Shown: piece after piece, positions 61,382 through 64,000 of the stretch
Layout: every line of letters begins with the position of its first letter
How positions within the stretch are numbered: the first letter of the stretch is position 1
Assembly (NCBI GenBank): GCA_949292245.1
Contig: CASEYV010000002.1
Coordinates: forward strand, 43,675 to 107,674
Direction of reading: 5' to 3'
Length of the DNA stretch: 64,000 bases
Origin: an uncultured bacterium
GTDB lineage: Bacteria > Bacillota_I > Bacilli_A > RF39 > UBA660
Notes under the pieces: model-generated
Told to the model about the DNA's origin: nothing
The model's input: only the letters and a program-made list of their open reading frames with translations
Databases searched by the model: none
Translations under genes and position numbers: made by a program

Positions 61382-62482
61382 TTAAATGTTTTGTGGTGGA
61401 GAATAATATACCGTTATTTTATAATAGGTAAATGCAATAGCACATGGATTTGTTGTTTTATTTTGGAAAAACTGGATTCTTGTTTTAAAACTAGAACTAT
61501 TAATTGTAGAGGCACTATAATTACCAACATTACCTATGAATGGTGTAAAATACTGCCAACTTGTTCCTGCCTTAGCTAATAATGTATGTGTTGAGTTTTC
61601 TGCTAATGGGTCGGCTGTTCCTGTATATATATTAACATCAAATTCTCCATTTTCAGTAGGATTACTATGATTCATTCTTAGTACGACTCTATGTTCTATA
61701 TTTTTTATAGTAGAGTTTGCAGGAATGGTAAATTTAAAATTGTATAAATCAATAAAGTATGGTGTATTTCGCGTTCCATTTTTTCCTGCAATATAATTAC
61801 AGGAAACATAATTGTTTGGCTCATCATCTGATAATCTACCTGTATCTAAATCTGTCCATTGCTGACCACGTGAAGGATTTGTTGAACCTTGAGATACTGA
61901 ATTTGCAATCTTTTCTTGTGATAAGAGAGCGACAGTAACAGATTCAGATAATGTTTTGCCTTGAACAACTGTTTTAAAAGTATATGTACCAGGGTTTAAA
62001 TTAATTGTAATAGACATTATTCCATTTTTATCAGTAGTCTTTTGATAATTTGTACCATTTATCGTAAAAGTTCCTGTAATTCCTTCTCCAGCTGGTTTTC
62101 CATTTAAAAGAACTTGTATACGATATACCCATCCTTGATAAAAAGTTGGTTCTTTAAGTGATTTTAAGGAGTATTCTTTTTTAATGTAATTTGGATAATC
62201 ACGGAACTCAACATTAGTTAAATTTTGATTGAGATTGTCTTCTATTGCTTCTTTAATGAATTGTTTTACTTGATTAAGTCTTTGTAATTTTCCAGCTATG
62301 GTATCAGGAACAGAAGTATATGTTTTTTGGGGATTTAATGATGAACCAATAGTTATGTATCTATAATAGTTTTCAAATGTAACATTTGAAAGATTTTTAC
62401 CTAAAACTGATTGTATTTTAGATTTAAGATTACTTTTTACTGTTTTCAATTCATCAATTAGCTTCTGTACCTCTGAATCCAT
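61382..62482 (-). CDS. Tail-fibre tip protein with Ig-like domain
   Basis: 366 residues. N-terminal coiled coil (VQKLIDELKTVKSNLKSKIQ) and a repeated element: LSNVTFENYYRYIT and LTNVEFRDYPNYIK. About residues 115-185 is an Ig-like module (FTINGTNYQKTTDKNGIMSI). The C-terminal half (ARIQ-like strands, ending KITVYYSPPQ) looks like a receptor-binding sandwich. It is last in a fibre run from beyond 64000. Confidence 0.6.
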   Translation of the reverse strand: MDSEVQKLIDELKTVKSNLKSKIQSVLGKNLSNVTFENYYRYITIGSSLNPQKTYTSVPDTIAGKLQRLNQVKQFIKEAIEDNLNQNLTNVEFRDYPNYIKKEYSLKSLKEPTFYQGWVYRIQVLLNGKPAGEGITGTFTINGTNYQKTTDKNGIMSITINLNPGTYTFKTVVQGKTLSESVTVALLSQEKIANSVSQGSTNPSRGQQWTDLDTGRLSDDEPNNYVSCNYIAGKNGTRNTPYFIDLYNFKFTIPANSTIKNIEHRVVLRMNHSNPTENGEFDVNIYTGTADPLAENSTHTLLAKAGTSWQYFTPFIGNVGNYSASTINSSSFKTRIQFFQNKTTNPCAIAFTYYKITVYYSPPQNI

Positions 62483-62484
62483 AT

Positions 62485-62982
62485 TTATGCTCCTAAAATA
62501 TTATTTAACGCTGTTTTAATATCTCCAATCGCACTATATATAACTTTATTTTGAACGGGGTTTGTAGATGTGGAAGATAATGCAGTATCCACAGTTGTTT
62601 TATTTGCTCCTGTAGCGATTCCATTAAGTTTGGTCTTATCAGCACTAGACATAAAACCATTGACTGAAGTTGTAACTACTGAATGAGAATGATTACTATT
62701 AGCTTTTCCACTTAATGCAGTATTAATCACTTTATTTTGAACAGGATTGGTAGAAGAAGAAGATAGAGTTGAATCAACAGTAGTCTTATTTGCACCAGCA
62801 GCTATTCCATCAAGCTTCACCTTATCTGTTGAACTCATTAATCCATTAGATGATTGACTTACTAAAGAATTATTTGCTTTTGTTGATAATTTATTATCTA
62901 CTTCTGTTTTGTCATAAGTAATTTTTTTAACTAAGTTTTTAAAATTACCCCATAATTCTGTAATATCAGGTGAAGATGGCAT
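62485..62982 (-). CDS. Tail-fibre shaft protein, repeat type
   Basis: 165 residues built from two copies of one repeat: GLMSSTDKVKLDGIAAGANK / GFMSSADKTKLNGIATGANK, each followed by TTVDxxLSSxSTNPVQNKVI. This repeat type is common in phage fibres. Residues 1-35 match the start of the next upstream gene. It is two bases from the fibre-tip gene. Confidence 0.7.
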   Translation of the reverse strand: MPSSPDITELWGNFKNLVKKITYDKTEVDNKLSTKANNSLVSQSSNGLMSSTDKVKLDGIAAGANKTTVDSTLSSSSTNPVQNKVINTALSGKANSNHSHSVVTTSVNGFMSSADKTKLNGIATGANKTTVDTALSSTSTNPVQNKVIYSAIGDIKTALNNILGA

Positions 62983-62986
62983 AGTT

Positions 62987-63739
62987 TTACTCCTGAAGCA
63001 TTTGTTCTAATATATCGTTTAATTCTGTTGGTAAACTTGTAATTGTTAATTTTTCATCTAATTTAGTTTGTAAATCAGTAATATTTGCTACAGTATGATT
63101 ATGGGTAACATTAGCTTTTGTAGCTAAATCACCTTCTAATTTTGTTGTGGTTACATATCCAGATAATTGAGTTCCAACATATTCTTTTGTTGCATATCCA
63201 CTTAAATCAACCTCAACAGCTGTATTACCTATTTTCTCAAATTTACCATTGACATAGATATATTCGTTATAAATATCTTGTTCTACTCCTTCTTCAGATA
63301 AAACGAGGTACATGACTCCATCTTCACCAGTTGGTGGTAATTCTTCTACAATTTTTGCTTCAAATCCAACTAAGCTATCAAGTGCACCTTGAATTAACTC
63401 TAATTTTTCATCTACTTCGGTTTCAGTATAATACAAATCATCATGATTATGTACTGAATTAGCTTTTCCTGCAAGAGCAGTATGAATAGCTGAACCTTTT
63501 ACGGGATTATTTGAATCAGCGGAAATAGTTGCATCTATAATAGTTTTGTTAGCTCCTTCTTCAATTCCATCTAACTTTATTTTGTCTGTGGATTCCATTA
63601 ATCCATTGTTAGAACCTGATACAACAGTATTATTTGCTTTTTCATTAAGTTTTGCATCAATATCGGTTTTATTGTATGTAATCTTTTCAACTAATAATTT
63701 AAAATTGTTTAACAAAGTTTCGTATATTCCAGTTGGCAT
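62987..63739 (-). CDS. Tail-fibre protein, repeat type
   Basis: 250 residues. First part like the downstream gene (NNFKLLVEKITYNKTDIDAK; GLMESTDKIKLDGIEEGANK; NNPVKGSAIHTALAGKAN). Then HNHDDLYYTETEVDEKLELI, the HxHDxxYYTExEVD fibre motif, and a second module ending in a coiled coil. It probably links the shaft to the baseplate or extends it. Confidence 0.7.
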   Translation of the reverse strand: MPTGIYETLLNNFKLLVEKITYNKTDIDAKLNEKANNTVVSGSNNGLMESTDKIKLDGIEEGANKTIIDATISADSNNPVKGSAIHTALAGKANSVHNHDDLYYTETEVDEKLELIQGALDSLVGFEAKIVEELPPTGEDGVMYLVLSEEGVEQDIYNEYIYVNGKFEKIGNTAVEVDLSGYATKEYVGTQLSGYVTTTKLEGDLATKANVTHNHTVANITDLQTKLDEKLTITSLPTELNDILEQMLQE

Positions 63740-63743
63740 ATTA

Positions 63744-64000
63744 TCACTCTAATAACATCTGTTCAAAAACAGTATTTAATTCATTTATAAAATTGTCATC
63801 AAAACTATCTAAAATTTCCTGCTCTAATGTTAAAATCTTATTATCTACTTCGGACTCCGTATAATAACGAGTGTCGTGTGTGTGGTCAGTATTTGATTTG
63901 TTACTTAATTCAGTATTTAATAGAGCTATTGTGGCATATTTTGATAATTCAGAAGTAAGATATTCTAATGTAGGATAATCAGATAAATCAATATCAGCAG
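63744..64000 (-). CDS. Tail-fibre protein, partial
   Basis: The window edge cuts this gene; 85 residues of its C-terminus are visible. It contains NTDHTHDTRYYTESEVDNKI, the same fibre motif as in the downstream gene, and ends LNTVFEQMLLE. Its stop lies four bases before the downstream ATG. The start is outside the window. Confidence 0.6.
   Translation of the reverse strand, partial: ADIDLSDYPTLEYLTSELSKYATIALLNTELSNKSNTDHTHDTRYYTESEVDNKILTLEQEILDSFDDNFINELNTVFEQMLLE

Noticed and set aside
1..64000. tRNA genes or CRISPR arrays
   Set aside because: No cloverleaf-like GC-rich segment or regularly spaced repeat was seen by eye; a formal scan was not possible.

Overview
The window looks like part of the genome of a tailed virus (or provirus) of a Methanobacteriales methanogen, most plausibly a gut Methanobrevibacter or Methanosphaera relative. 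Four things point there. The lysis-type protein at 57469-58863 (minus) has a pseudomurein-binding-like repeat followed by a Cys-His-Asp peptidase core. Ig-like modules of the 'NGV-Y-KTTD-NG-A-LNINL-PGTY' type, typical of Methanobrevibacter surface proteins, recur in many products. Promoters look like archaeal TATA boxes (TTTATATA, TTTAAATAG) with GGTGAT/GAGGTG ribosome sites. The thymidylate synthase is of archaeal type. The DNA is very AT-rich. No tRNA, rRNA or CRISPR array was seen, and capsid, portal and terminase genes were not recognised, so they probably lie outside the window.

Layout. (1) 1-1249 plus: three unknown genes. (2) 1270-4046 minus: a holin-like protein, a coiled-coil membrane protein, a STAS-like protein and three unknown genes. 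(3) 4120-14082 plus: a second, split baseplate-hub module (two C-terminal-half paralogues, then one N-terminal half) and a 1789-residue virion protein. (4) 14126-22932 plus: a PCNA-like clamp, a degenerate dUTPase-fold protein, class III ribonucleotide reductase and its activase, an orphan B12-type radical SAM protein, and three selfish or DNA-binding genes. (5) 22927-41697 minus: tail and baseplate genes (gpJ-like, gp25-like, gpI-like, fibre-like, two >1200-residue proteins). (6) 41845-48298 minus: an information-processing block (dUTPase, IS110-like fragment, HTH protein, ERCC4 nuclease, C-family DNA polymerase in two pieces) set inside the structural region. (7) 48348-56406 minus: hub with a fused peptidase, baseplate adaptor, and a tape measure of 1843 residues. 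(8) 56706-58863 minus: homing endonuclease and endopeptidase. (9) 58996-60282 plus: thymidylate synthase and two small genes. (10) 60343-64000 minus: SPL-like radical SAM protein and tail fibres.

Taken together, the tail genes describe a contractile-type (myovirus) particle whose hub carries a cell-wall peptidase. The nucleotide genes (NrdD/NrdG, thymidylate synthase, dUTPase) would make dNTPs in an anaerobic cell. The replication genes are unusual because a bacterial-type polymerase III alpha subunit sits in an archaeal virus together with a PCNA-like clamp. The most notable observations are this polymerase and its junction, genes that appear to lack a standard start codon, a paired intact and inactivated peptidase in the duplicated hub, helix-hairpin-helix motifs inside the tape measure, a catalytically dead dUTPase fold fused to an Ig-like domain, a degenerate free-standing intein, and structured RNA elements that cover ribosome-binding sites.
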